Source of the DNA: Mytilus trossulus
Lineage: Eukaryota > Mollusca > Bivalvia > Mytilida > Mytilidae
Reading direction: 5' to 3'
NCBI RefSeq assembly: GCF_036588685.1
Contig: NC_086374.1
Location: 64,664,457 to 64,728,456 of the forward strand
Length of the DNA stretch: 64,000 bases
The stretch's first letter is position 1; each line of letters starts with the position of its first letter. Below are positions 29,970-42,044 of this stretch, in pieces. Under the pieces are notes generated by a model. The model saw nothing but the letters and a program-made list of their open reading frames with translations, made no database searches and was not told the origin of the DNA. Position numbers and translations under genes: made by a program.

Positions 29970-31829
29970 TCACTTTTGACACGAATAGGTCGGAGATAAT
30001 ATTGAGATAAATGGGATAAAACGGACCGTCAAAAAGGTCTAGAGAAGCACATCAGTAGAACCTTAACATTAATAAGTAATACTTACCAAAATTTCTCTAA
30101 TTAAAGAACTATATAACTGAAATTTCACAAAGATAACGGTAAACATTTTGTTGATGGTGATGATGCTATTATCGATCCGTTGAATTCAGGGTCAACGGAA
30201 TTTTTTGCGTTGCGTTTAAATCATTGAGGCCATCTATTTTTATTGCGGGTTCCACATATTTAAATCGGAATTAAAGAAAAAATGGAATGTTGTTAGCAGA
30301 ATCAAAACAGAAATGATGAACATTGCAACATTTTCAGCAAAATATAAATAGGATGGAGGATCTGTGTATTCACATTATTTGTAAAACTCTCCTTATTCAT
30401 GTGAAGCGTGTGCTTTACATCGAGGCTTGCTATGCTCATCATTGACGCCACAGTACTTCAACCAATCAGACAATGTTTATTTTGGGCATTTGACTTTTTT
30501 TATTACAATCAAACTATTATTAGATGACGACTTGCGACCCAGTATTGCCATCGCGGTCCTTATGTGAGATCTGGTTGAACTCTCTGAATTAGTCTAAGAG
30601 CTCAATCGTAAATTTACATTTCGGTTTAGAAATAATCCTGTTTTATCCTTTTAAAGAAATATATCTGGTCGTATTAGAAACCGCAGAAAAAAAAACACCT
30701 TTCAAATAAAAGACACCTTCATCTAAAACGAATAACAATTTTATAATCATCTCCGGGTGTCACCTCAATGTTTGTGCATCAGGTAGTCCTATTCAGGAAC
30801 CAATCTACGAGTCAAATTACATTTTATATAACGATTTTAAACTCGGCTTCAGTCAACTGGTCCCAGTTGATATATACTAAAAAAAATACCAATTTAAAGT
30901 TATCGTTCGGAAGTATGTTTTCGTTCACAGAATCTAAAATAATAATATCGAGTTGAATATTTTTTTATGCACTTGGTATAGATTTAAAAAATGTCATACA
31001 TCCTGGATATCATGAGCCTATTATGTGCTATGGCGGCTCAAAGCAAACATAAATATATAAATATATCAATCAATCAATCAATCAATCAATCAAATTCTCC
31101 AGATTTCCATTTGCAAAAATGATTGCAAGTAAACTACACTGAGTCAAATATTTTAAGTATAACCTTTGTTATTTAGTCGTGAATCAATACTATTCTACAA
31201 TGACTATTCTGATTATTATAAGAAGCTTCGGGTCAAGTGCTTGGTGCTGAGACTATACATGTAAGTGTTACAGAAGTAAATCAGCGGCCCAGTAGGGACT
31301 GCACAGGATAGTAAATAGCTGCTGCAAATACAAGTTATAAGTAGTATTATCTTTTTTCTTATAATTAAAAAAAAACCCAGTAAAAAATGATTAAAGGAGG
31401 AGAAAAAGACCCACCCCCCACCACCACCACCACCACCACCACCACCAAAAAAAATAAATTAAAAAAAATAAAATAGGATATAATAAAAAAAAATGATAAG
31501 CTATGATAAAAAAAATAACGGATTTTGGTTAAAAAAATTTCCACAAGTACATATGCTTTTCATCATATTACATAACTATCTATATTTAAACATGACTATT
31601 AGCAGACTTCTAATATATGACAGTGATAATCATTAATTATTATGATAATACTAAATATGAACAAGATTTGTTTTTCCGGATATTTATTAACTCTTTTCCG
31701 CTTTAGCTGCAGATGTTATAATTCATTGTAAAATTGTAAATAGTCAGCTGAACGTTTATAACGTGGCATCGTCAAACAAAGATTGACACTGATGTCGGCG
31801 GTTGATTCAATATTGAGAGAGACCGTAAG
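29970..31829. other. 5' flank of the membrane-protein gene; microsatellites only
   Basis: No gene seen. Contains (CAAT)n at about 31068-31092 and (CCA)n at about 31412-31447, followed by A-rich sequence. The promoter of the gene starting at 31830 must lie near the right end, but no clear TATA box is visible. Confidence 0.5.
31412..31447 (+). repeat. (ACC)n microsatellite
   Basis: About ten ACC/CCA units followed by poly-A. Confidence 0.9.
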
Positions 31830-31982
31830 ATGACAGATTATTTACCGTCAGCAATAGTAACCTTTATGTTTGTGGTATTGATTCCATGGGGTGTTGATGT
31901 TTGGATATTGTCAGACACAATCATTACAACGGTTTTCGGTTTAACGATGATCTTTTCCCCAAAACATTTCCTAAGCCGGCAG
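31830..31982 (+). CDS. Exon 1 of membrane-protein gene
   Basis: Starts MTDYLPSAIV and ends SRQ at a CAG/GTGAGC donor. Two hydrophobic segments separated by VDVWILSD. Confidence 0.9.
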
Positions 31983-34900
31983 GTGAGCTATCATAAAAAG
32001 GTTCATGTAACGGTCATCAATGGTCAATGACTTGTATTGTAATTAAAGGGAAGATCAAGATTTTATATTGTACATCGAAAAGGCCAGCTAGCTTTTTACA
32101 CAACGGTTGATTGAATAAATGTAAGGGCTGAATGTACATGTAAAATTGTGTCTGCTTTTGGTCTATGGAGAAATGGAAATGGGAGGGGTGTGGCACATGT
32201 GGGTGTGGCATATTTTTTCTGTTGCTGTGATGACTTCCTATGTAGTCCTATAACATATGACCTTGGAGCATTATTTACTAATTCTATTTGCTGTTTTGAT
32301 AAAAAAAAAAAATACTATCAATTATATATAAAATAGGACTTACTTCCTACAATGTAAAGATCCCAAGTCACAATCTTGATTATTTACAAGAACCTTGTAA
32401 AATTATTGAAAAAAGTCAAAGATGGACATGATAAGGGGGGATATGACCATTATCGGGACTCTGGGATCGGGTGTTTTTAAGCTTTTGATTTCCGGATTGA
32501 CCCTTTCGGGACCTCTGGATTTCGTGTTTTTTAAGTCCAGGATTTCGTGATTTAGTGTTTGTAAGCCAGGGATTTCAGGATCAGAACCCCTCCTATCCCC
32601 CTCCATGATGGACAAATTTATACTTTCTTTTTTGAAACATAATGAAATTTTATTTGCAATGGTCAATATACATGTAGTATGGAAAATAAGTCAAACAGAA
32701 GGGCAATCAATGAGCAAAAGACAAACCAGGGAACAGATATTTAGATGCACAGCGATAAACAATGGATAATCAACACTCAAAACTAAAAATAGATGAGTAA
32801 CACTAGTACTGATCCAAAAAAATGAGGGGCGATTTCAGAGGGTGAACAGAACTTGCTTCTTGCAAGACTCTCATCATGAAAACAATTTGATATGACAATA
32901 TGAAGAGCTTTAATTTTGTTTCAACTTTTTTTTTTTTTTTTTTAAATTAACAACATGAGACATTTGCCTCAATGTAGTTATTGTAGTTACAAGCCCTGTT
33001 TTTGCCTAAAACAAAATGTATTTCAATACAAAATCACAAAAATTACCATATTGAATTAAACTATTTACTGTTAATTCAGAAATTATTGCGAGGTTTTTAT
33101 CAAAGCGAAAATGTGACAGAGTTATAAACACAATGATTTAAACTCCCATTTTGAAATAATTTATATGAATTACAGAGGATTATTCTTAAAATCGTAAAAA
33201 TTGAAATCTCATTTAAGTCTAAAACAATGACAAAATCGCAATAATAAATGCTCACAATAATTTCTGAATTTACAGACTGAGTTTCAGAATGTTTTATTTC
33301 CAGACAAAAGGCGAGTTAGATGATGTCCATCTACACATGTACAGAATGTGTGGTATTATGCTTCTCAGTAGTACTATGTTTGCTTGGCTAGCAAGGAAGT
33401 CAAAAGACCAAAACATTAAAAGTGCTATACTGTGGGGGAGGGTTGTGGTGAGTATCATCGTAGTCAACACACCAATATTAGTTAAAACACAAGAATACGG
33501 ATTCATTGTATAAATTGACCCTTGATTCAGATTAATGAACAAATCTTGACTGCATCTCTAGATTAGGGTGTCTAGCTTAATCCAAATTCTTCTTTTTACT
33601 CAATTTACTCTATAGATATAGGAAGATGTGGTGTGAGTGCCAATGAGACAACTCTCCATCCAAATAACAATTTAAAAATTAAACCATTATAGGTTAAAGT
33701 ACGGCCTTCAACACGGAGCCTTGGCTCACACCGAACAACAAGCTATAAAGGGCCCCAAAATTACTAGTGTAAAACCATTCAAACGGGAAAACCAACGGTC
33801 TAATCTATATAAACAAAACGAGAAACGAGAAACACGTATATATTACATAAACAAACGACAACTACTGTACATCAGATTCCTGACTTAGGACAGGTGCAAG
33901 CATTTGCAGCGGGATTAAACGTTTTAATGGGCCCAAACCTTCTCCCTTTTTCTGAAACAATAGCATAACATCACAACATATAAAAACATACGATAAAATA
34001 TCAATTAGCAGACTTAACTCAATATAGTTTTGATTATTTTTTTTATGTTTGCCACATTTCTCTATTAACATGTCTAATTTTATTCCCATTTTTCTAAACA
34101 TGTATTTTGTAAAACATGTTTGAGACCCTCATTTATGGTTTAAAGCTGTGGATACTCTTTCAGAAATTTTATTTTAAAAGAACTCAAATGAGTTTTGATG
34201 ATTCTCCTTGATATCTTCATGTTCTTATTCCATATGTTATATAAAAAACTTTGAAAACTATGTATGCGACCTCTAATATAGCTAAATAAGCGACCTATCA
34301 TATTGATTTTTTAATGTTTAAATTTAAATTGATCTGAATGAAAACAACGAAATGTGAGTGATTGCCAATGAAACAACAATCCACCAGAATTCAAACAAGT
34401 GGATATATGTGTACATGAATAATGAGACCACCAATTATGAGTCTACATTTGTGTAACAAAGTTTAACAGATTGTCAGAATATTGCATTTTTATTTTCGAA
34501 TCAAGATATTATAAGATTATGTGCAAAAACCTGTAATTTTATTCTTAAACGATGCAGAGAAGTTTTATATTGTAAATAATAATTTAATACTTTTGTGTAT
34601 AATTTTACCATTCAGGTTTAATATTTATTATGTAGATATACATATTCTTTTAAGTGATTATCATCTCTCATAACATGCATAAATCTGTACAGATTGGCTA
34701 ATGTATACAAAATGTATCCTTTATAAATGTATTTTGTAATTTTATACATAAGGTGAGACGTAAAAAAATATTGAATTGAATTGAATAAATTGAACAAAGA
34801 CAAATTTGCAAGACTTTCTTAATTATTTTATTAAATAATTTTTATTTTCTATGAAGGTAAAATTTTTACTTACTTTTGCAGGGAGTGTCGCTGTATGTTA

Positions 34901-37900
34901 TGGCAAGAGTCCATGGTTATTTTCAAGTTTCAAAATCTATTAAATGGAATAAACAGGTAATTGTCAAATCATTGTACTTACTTTAAGTTTTTATATTGGT
35001 ATCACGTCATCTGCGTTCTCAGCATTATCAGAAGACATTTGATTCAATACAATAACTTTAATGTAAGTAAATAGAAATCTACGAAATTTAAAAGCAAGGT
35101 TTATGACCACAATAGAAGGGTTGGGATTGATTTTAAGGGTTATGGTCCCAACAATTAGAAATTAGGGTAAAAAAAAGCAACCAAATAAGCTATTTTTCTA
35201 GTTTCCAGATAATTACTTGTAAAAGGGTGTATGGATCTCTCCCAAGTTATACCACAAGTTTGAATACCACAATGGAATAGTTATGATAAGCTTTGGGGGG
35301 TTATGGATCAAACTGTTTAGGAATAATGTCTATTGGGGCAAAAAGGGGGGGGGGGAAGACCAGGGTTTCCTGGTTAATGGACAATAACACAATTTATAAG
35401 CAGTGTAAGGGAGGTGATTCAAACATAACATTTGAATTACCTCCCTGGCAGTGCCTTAAAATTATGTATGAAAAAATGTTGTATTGTCTTAAGGTGATTT
35501 AATTTTAGCTGTCAATTTATTCTTAAAGTTACTATTAAAAATGCTGATTAAGGTATACTTATTTGGCCATGATTACATGTATGTACATGTATGTAATTTT
35601 CTATTTTAATACAATTATGATGTATTCTAATGGGTATGTATGGCTGCAAACTCCATTGAGAATTTGAATTGATATTATGACCATATCTTTAGGGAAAGAC
35701 CTTTTTGGATGGAAAAAGAGGTGGGGGGTAAACAAAATTGGGGCAGAAGCAATTTTTCTCCTCAAGGTTTCAGAAATAAAATTTCTTCAAATATTTTTAG
35801 GAGAGATGTAAAATTATTAAATTTGTTTTGAGGGTGGGGGTGGGGAAATGGTCAATTCCCAACAGCATAGTGAATTGCACAAAAGCAAAAATAAGCGGGA
35901 TATTAAAAATAACTGGGGGTGGTGACTAATCTATTAGAAACAGCCTAGTGTATTGCACTAAAGCCAAAAAATGAAAAAAAAATTCAAATCATATAACCAA
36001 TTCTAAATTCTTTGACTACAGTAAATTTGTGTCAGAAACCTATTATGTAGCAAATATTGAATAAAATCCAAATTCAGACCTGTATCAAGCATGAATAATG
36101 TGTCCATTTTTGTCCCAACTGTTAAGGGTTGGACTTCTTTGGTCATATCCAGCTGCGCATCCACGAAGCAATTCTCTTCCCCATTTCCATTCTCAATTTT
36201 ATGATATACATCAAATGAAAGTGTAATATATAGGAAACACAAAAAGTACTTACCTACATGTAATTATCAATTAGGGGTAACAAATTAGTCAACGCAAAGA
36301 ATTTAGTTGTTTTTTTTATAACCACATAATGTGTCTTTTCTTTGAATGACACCAATGTTTGATAATTTTTATGCCCCACCTACAATAGTAGAGGGGCATT
36401 ATGTTATCTGATCTGTGCGTTTGTTATTCCAGTCGTACAAAAAAAAATGTACATCTGTTCATATATGTCTGTTCGTTGGTTTGTCCATCCCACTTCAGGT
36501 TGGAGTTTTTGGTCAAGGTAGTTTTTGATGAAGTTCAAGTCCAATCAACTAAAAACTTAATACACTTGTTCCCTAAGATATTATCTTTCTAATTTTAATG
36601 CCAAATAAGATTTTTGACCCCAATTCACAGTCCACTAAACATAGAAAATGATAGTGCGAGTGGGGCATCCATGTACTATGGACACATTCTTGTTAAGTTT
36701 TATATGTGAGTTCACTTCTTAGATATAATGAGACCAATAAATATTTTCTGTACTGTTATAAATCTTCTTTCATTAAAAAAATTGAGAAAGGGTCAACTTA
36801 AGAAAACTGAAATTAAATTGACTTTTATGTCCCATTTATGGGCATTATGTTTCTGGTTTGTGCATCTTTTGGTCGTTTGTCTGTCTGTCACGTTTCATGT
36901 TAAAGTTTTTGGTCAAGGTAGTTTTTGATAAAACTGAAGTTCAATCAGCTTGAAACTTAGTACACGTGTTCCCTATGATATGATCTTTCTGGTTTTTAAG
37001 CCAAATTAGAGATTAACCCCCCCATTTTCACAGTCCACTGAACATAGGAAATGATAGTGGCGATGGGGCATCTGTGTATTACGGACACATTCTTTGCAGA
37101 TACCTTCACAATAACTTTATGTTGATAATCCTAATTTAATTAATTATGATAAATAATGTGAATACTGACAGTCAATATTTTTTTTTTTACACATAAATCT
37201 TTTGGTGAGCATTCTACAATAAAACATCTAAGACAATCACATAGAGTTATTAATGGATTAAATGAGAAAGCTATAATTTTAATCCCCTTGATCTACTGAA
37301 TTAACATTAAGGCCAAACAAAAAAGTATGTGTGTTTACTCAACTTTACTGTCACATGCTAAATAAAAATAGGGTAGGTAGGTATTTTTTTTTTACATTGA
37401 GTCTGTGAAACAGTGCTTAAACACAAATGGCCAAATAAACTTTAGGGTAGGGGACAACAATTAGGGTAGGAAGTGGTGCAGTTAACACAAACATTGTTTT
37501 TGGCCTTAGTGATATTCCCTTTGAAATTTCACTAAAAAAAACCAGCTTATCAACATGTCTGTCATCCAAATTTATTGCTTGGAACTAAAATTATCATATT
37601 TTGCATAAAGATTGAATTTATATTTTTGTTCTATTCAAACATCTTAAAGTCATATCAAATGAGTTTTTTTTGTACATTAATGATATTGAAATGGAAATTA
37701 TAATATAGTAAAGTAAGTCCTTATGGATGTGTAGTATTACTTTATTAATTGAATTATACTGCTAGCTAACAAACTTACCTATTTGTTGCCAAAATTAACT
37801 TGATTGTGACATTAATAAACATGGGTCAGGTGAAATGTAAGTGAATTGATAGAGCAATATTAACCTTTTGTTTGTAAAGAAACATGTACAAAAACCTATT

Positions 37901-40678
37901 AGAAAAAAATAATAATGTACAAATTTGATATATTTGTGATAGTTTACATTTGTTATCATGGTAATAATAAGTTTTTCTATGTTTTCTTATGCCATATTTA
38001 ATGTGATGTATTTTTCGTTGTAGGCTCTTCTGTTTGGTATCTATGGCGACTGTTTATGGTTGCTTGGAAACTTTGTTTACTCATTGAAAGTTACAGATTT
38101 GGGAAAGGTGACCACCACTTTATCTAAAGCTGATTTTTATCTGAAGTCTGACTTTGTACAATGTTTTTTGTTTGGCATTAGTTTCTTTGTTATGCCAAGG
38201 TTAATGCTTGGATTTCAGGTAATTAACATTTAGATATAATAAATAATGTGATAACCATACATTGTACTGTGTATTCATTATTATTTGTCGAATACCAATT
38301 TTTTCATCGAAGACAAATTTTGTTTCTGGACAATAACTTTAGTTTAAGTGAATGGATCTCTGACATTTTAATAGAAGGTTCAATGCCATTATATGAAGGC
38401 TGGGATTGATTTTTGGGACCAGCTGAAAATAGGGTCCAAAAACAAGCATTTTTCATTTTCTGGACAAAAACTTTTGTTTAGTGTATGGATCTCTCTAAAA
38501 CTGTTTTACAAGGTTCCATAACACAAATGGAAGACTGGGATTGAGTTTAGGGGTAATTGTTCCTAGGAGGGGGGTTCAAAAAATTGTGGGGGGATTTTTC
38601 TAATTTTTTAAAGGGGTTCCTAATTTCTTTTCAAAAAATTTCAAATTTCATTAAAAAAATGCACAGTATTGTACAAAAAATCTTTTATGATCTTTGGCCC
38701 CATTTATTTTGTGTCAGAAGCCTATATTATGTAAAATAAAAAATAATCACAATGCAAAATCAGACAGTATCAAGCTTGAATATTATGTCCAAATTTGACA
38801 CACCTGTTCAGAGTTCAACCTCTGCAGTCATATCAGGCTGCACTCAGCAAAGCATTTTATTATTTATTATAATATAACTCTCTTCTGATTTTCAAAGTTT
38901 TTGAAATTCTATATTTTAGACTACAAAGACCCTGAATCATCTACATTGTACATTGATTAGAATGATGGCTGCATTTGTGTTCAATACAGGAATAATTGCT
39001 TGGAAAAGTTTACAGTTTTCAGAAAATATTGATAAAATTTGGCATTTTGTGTCAAGGGTTATGGTAAGGATATATACATCAGTAGTTGAAGGAAAGAAAC
39101 GATTGTTTGGAAATCTCTTTAAAGAATATATTAAATGTAAAAAAGATGATTTCATAAATTACATACAATGTTGGATCGAACAAAAGCATGAAACATCATG
39201 TTATGTCTTTTCTTAGTTGACACAATCACAATGAGATTCTCTTATATCTTGGCATCCATTTTTTGTCATGTAGGTATACTAAGTATTGGATATCTAAATG
39301 TGTATGGAAATTAAATCAGAGTCAATAAAGGATGGTATCATATGATAGAAAGAATTGTTTTCAGATGCTAAAATTTAAAAGAGATATAAAATCTGTGTGA
39401 ATACCAGTGATATGTGAAATGCTGATCATTTGAATCACAGTCTTCTTATAATTTTTAATGCCATTTTCTTAAAAGTTGGCATGGTATTTTACAAAATCTT
39501 ATCATTAAACAAAGGAACTTAAAAAGTAGAAAAAATAATTAAACCAGCATAACACTGAGAGAAAAAAAATAAACAAAAAGTAAAATATATCTTTAGGGTT
39601 TTTTGTTTTTATAATCACTGATTCATGTAATATTTTGTCCACAAATGTTGGAAGTAAGAGATGTCTTTCTGTAATAATCACCTCTTTAAGTGGTACAAAT
39701 AAATCATTAGACATAATGATTTAGTTTTATTTTAGCTTTGAATATACAATACTAATGATCCAGGTGCAAATTATGTTGCTTAAGTTATTAGAACCAACAT
39801 CTGTATTGATAGGATGACCATTCATGTCAGGTGATAACCTTGTACTGAATCTGGGGTAATGACATGAAAATCACTCATTTTAGTATCATACCTCTATCAT
39901 TGTCTATTTACTTCCAAAAAAAATCACTTTTTAAAGTATTTTTACTTAAAATACCCCCACTAATTTCAACACCCCTGAAAACAGTGAATTAATGATCATG
40001 AACAGATAAATTTTATTACATAATATGTAAGATAAAACCTGGAAAAAACAGGAATTTAATTACTCCCACTGCTAAAAAATTACTTTTAAGAAAGTATCAG
40101 TTCATTATGTAAATCCTTTATTATAGCATTTTTTCAACAAATATAGAATTAACAGCTAAATGATTGAATTTAAAGCATAAATTTTGCAATTTAAAAGAAG
40201 ATAAAATCTAAACCTATATGTTTATAATTTTGGAAAAAAATACAAAATCTTAGTTTGTGACAAAATTTGGAATTTACTTCTTTTATATATAAATCACTTA
40301 TGTCAGTAATTCCTCGGATTTATTTGTCTTTGGTTTTCAAATATTCAGATTTAAATACTCCTGATGAAGGTAAACCCAGAAAAGTGATTTGAACACATTT
40401 AATTTATTAATGTTTATATATTGTTTTGAAGTGTTATTTATGATGAAATTTTGTAAATTGGATTTTTCCATTTTTTATAGGGAACTAGTGGACTTATAAC
40501 AGCACAGATCTATGCACAGTTTACAACATCATCATGGACTTTGTGGCATATTTACTTTGGCATGTTTGGAATGTCCTTATGGTCAGCAAATGCTTCCTTT
40601 GGCTATTTTAACCTGAAAAACATATTGGATAAACATACAAATAATGGATATCAGAAACAAACATCGAAACAGGAATAA
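31830..40678 (+). CDS. Polytopic membrane protein, internally duplicated (6 exons, 302 aa)
   Basis: Exons 31830-31982, 33304-33447, 34882-34956, 38024-38218, 38920-39063 and 40481-40678. All five introns are phase 0 with GT/AG ends, and the exons total 51+48+25+65+48+65 codons plus a TAA stop. About seven or eight hydrophobic segments are visible, for example residues 7-27, 33-44, 67-81, 125-144, 169-189, 205-220 and 260-282. No signal peptide, zinc or catalytic motif is seen. I do not recognise the family. Exons 2-3 and 5-6 look homologous: both blocks start after a Gln codon with TK, span a 48-codon exon, and continue with GVS or GTS. AATAAA at about 41009-41014 is a candidate poly(A) signal. 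Introns hold several mollusc repeats. Confidence 0.9.
33304..33447 (+). CDS. Exon 2 of membrane-protein gene
   Basis: TTTATTTCCAG acceptor and GTGAGT donor, 48 codons. Begins TKGELDDVHLHMYRM, followed by a hydrophobic segment. Confidence 0.92.
33613..33950 (-). repeat. Reverse-transcriptase-family 3' fragment (minus)
   Basis: Contains GTGCCAATGAGACAACTCTC and GACTTAGGACAGGTGCAAGC, related to words at 57990-58260. It lies in intron 2 of the membrane-protein gene. Confidence 0.55.
34882..34956 (+). CDS. Exon 3 of membrane-protein gene
   Basis: TTACTTTTGCAG acceptor and GTAATT donor, 25 codons: GVSLYVMARVHGYFQ, then a Lys-rich loop. Too short to show as an open frame. Confidence 0.88.
35100..35360 (-). 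repeat. GGGATTGATTTT...GGTTATGGTCCC repeat (minus), intron 3 of membrane-protein gene
   Basis: Reverse-orientation relative of 21660-22250: GGGTTGGGATTGATTTTAAG and AATTAGAAATTAGGG. A poly-G run follows near 35345. Confidence 0.6.
36369..36690 (+). repeat. GGTCAAGGTAGTTTTTGATGA family repeat
   Basis: Near full-length: starts CCCCACCTACAATAGTAGAG and ends GTACTATGGACACATTCTTG. In intron 3 of the membrane-protein gene. Confidence 0.8.
36825..37095 (+). repeat. GGTCAAGGTAGTTTTTGATAA family repeat
   Basis: Second copy in the same intron, 140 bp after the first. Confidence 0.8.
37308..37508. mobile_element. About 200-bp MITE, copy 1
   Basis: Ends are inverted repeats (TAAGGCCAAACAAAAAAGTA and, reversed, TAAGGCCAAAAACAATGTTT). 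The interior has GGGTAGGTAGG and GGGTAGGGGACAAC. A second copy lies at 51569-51772. Confidence 0.7.
38024..38218 (+). CDS. Exon 4 of membrane-protein gene
   Basis: TTCGTTGTAG acceptor and GTAATTAAC donor, 65 codons. Two hydrophobic segments: ALLFGIYGDCLWLLGNFVY, and one ending MLGFQ. Confidence 0.9.
38300..38570 (-). repeat. GGGATTGATTTTTGGGACC repeat, intron 4 of membrane-protein gene
   Basis: Two subunits with GGCTGGGATTGATTTTTGGG and GACTGGGATTGAGTTTAGGG, about 160 bp apart, related to 21660-22250. Confidence 0.6.
38920..39063 (+). CDS. Exon 5 of membrane-protein gene
   Basis: TATATTTTAG acceptor and GTAAGG donor, 48 codons. Begins TTKTLNHLHCTLIRMM and ends VSRVM. Same length and phase as exon 2. 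Confidence 0.9.
40481..40678 (+). CDS. Exon 6 of membrane-protein gene
   Basis: TTTTTTATAG acceptor, 65 codons and TAA. GTSGLITAQIYAQF, a hydrophobic segment around YFGMFGMSLW, then a polar Lys/Gln tail. Confidence 0.92.
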   Translation, partial: GTSGLITAQIYAQFTTSSWTLWHIYFGMFGMSLWSANASFGYFNLKNILDKHTNNGYQKQTSKQE

Positions 40679-41194
40679 AATGTAAAATTTTATTTTCATA
40701 TTTGAGGCTGTGATTTTTTTATGAATACTAAAATGAACAAAATTGGTGCATCTTAATTTCTGTGTCATTTGTATGGTTGTTGTTTAAGTGACCTGTACCC
40801 AACAATTTTCAGATCAACAGAAAGTGCTGTATGCTTTATATTTCAGCATGCAACCTTAAGTATTGATTTGAGAAATTATGTAAAAAATATATTATACTCT
40901 TGTTATTTATAATTATGTGTACAATTGTTAACATTTGATATATATTATAAAAATTGGTTTTCTGTTTACTATACATTAGTAAAGTTATACTCCACAATCA
41001 GTCTATGAAATAAAATTGTGTCTCCCTTCAACGAAGGAAGACATTATGTTTTAGTAGTATTTCTTCTTCCTCAAGCTCTCATACAACTTTGTCCCAACCA
41101 AAATTTTGGTATTGCGTTATGATATTTAGTATGAATGTGTATTAGCAGTGCTTAGTTTTAATATGACCTTTAACATCAGAGTCCAAAGAATTGA

Positions 41195-41490
41195 GTTTTT
41201 ATGCTCTATTTATTGTCATTATGTTTTCTGGTCTGTGCACCCCTTTCGTTTGTTCGTTCGCCTGTTCGTCCGCCTGTCCTGCTTCAGGTTAAAGTATTTG
41301 GTCGAAGTAGTTTTTGATGAAGTTGAGGTCTGATCAACTTGAAACATAATACACAGGTTCCTTATAATATGATCTTTCTAATTTTAGTTCCAAATTAGAG
41401 ATTTACCCCCATTTTCACGGTCCATTGAACATAGAAAATGGTAATACAGATGGGGCATCCGAGTACTATGGACACATTCTTGTTTTGTTA
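41195..41490 (+). repeat. Dispersed repeat (TTTTTGATGAAGTTGAGGTC family)
   Basis: Copy downstream of the membrane-protein gene, ending GTACTATGGACACATTCTTG. Confidence 0.8.
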
Positions 41491-41861
41491 TCTTTTTTGG
41501 AACATCATCTTTTTATCCAAATAAACAACAAAGTTAAAAATTGGACCAGTACTTATGAAAAGAGAGGTTGGAGATACCAAAAAGATTTTCAAACTCGTGA
41601 TGACAAACTGACCAAGTCATGGCAATAAATAAAAACTAATATAAATAACAAACAGCAATATGAAAAACACAACATAGAAAACTAATAATTAAGCAAATAG
41701 AACTTCACGAAAAATGGGTTTGATCTCTGGTGCTTCTGAAGGCTAAGTAGATCTAGCTCCAATAACTGACACTTACCGCAAATACAAACTATTCAATAAT
41801 TTGGTCATATTTCATGAATAGAGGCATGATTGAAACATATTCGTCATCTGTGAAATAGATA

Positions 41862-42040
41862 TTAGATACCGGTGAACCATAGAAATGGAAAGTTTTCAAA
41901 TGGTAATATGAAATCATCTTTGTTTTCTGAAAGTTGTCCCAATCGATCCTTGTTCTCAATTTCCAGATTTATGTCAAAATTTGAAGCAGACTTAACTGTT
42001 TCTGTTGTGTCATTCAATATAGTGAACCAAATTTTTATTT
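41862..42040 (-). pseudogene. Reverse-transcriptase fragment (minus)
   Basis: The minus frame reads NDTTETVKSASNFDINLEIE, then NKDDFILPFENFPF. This is the segment seen as DTTDTVKYDSYLALHLEFD and KRDDFSFLIVNFPF in the 63.7 kb copy. The hydrophobic stretch upstream in the same frame is probably not part of it. Confidence 0.65.
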
Positions 42041-42044
42041 TGTG

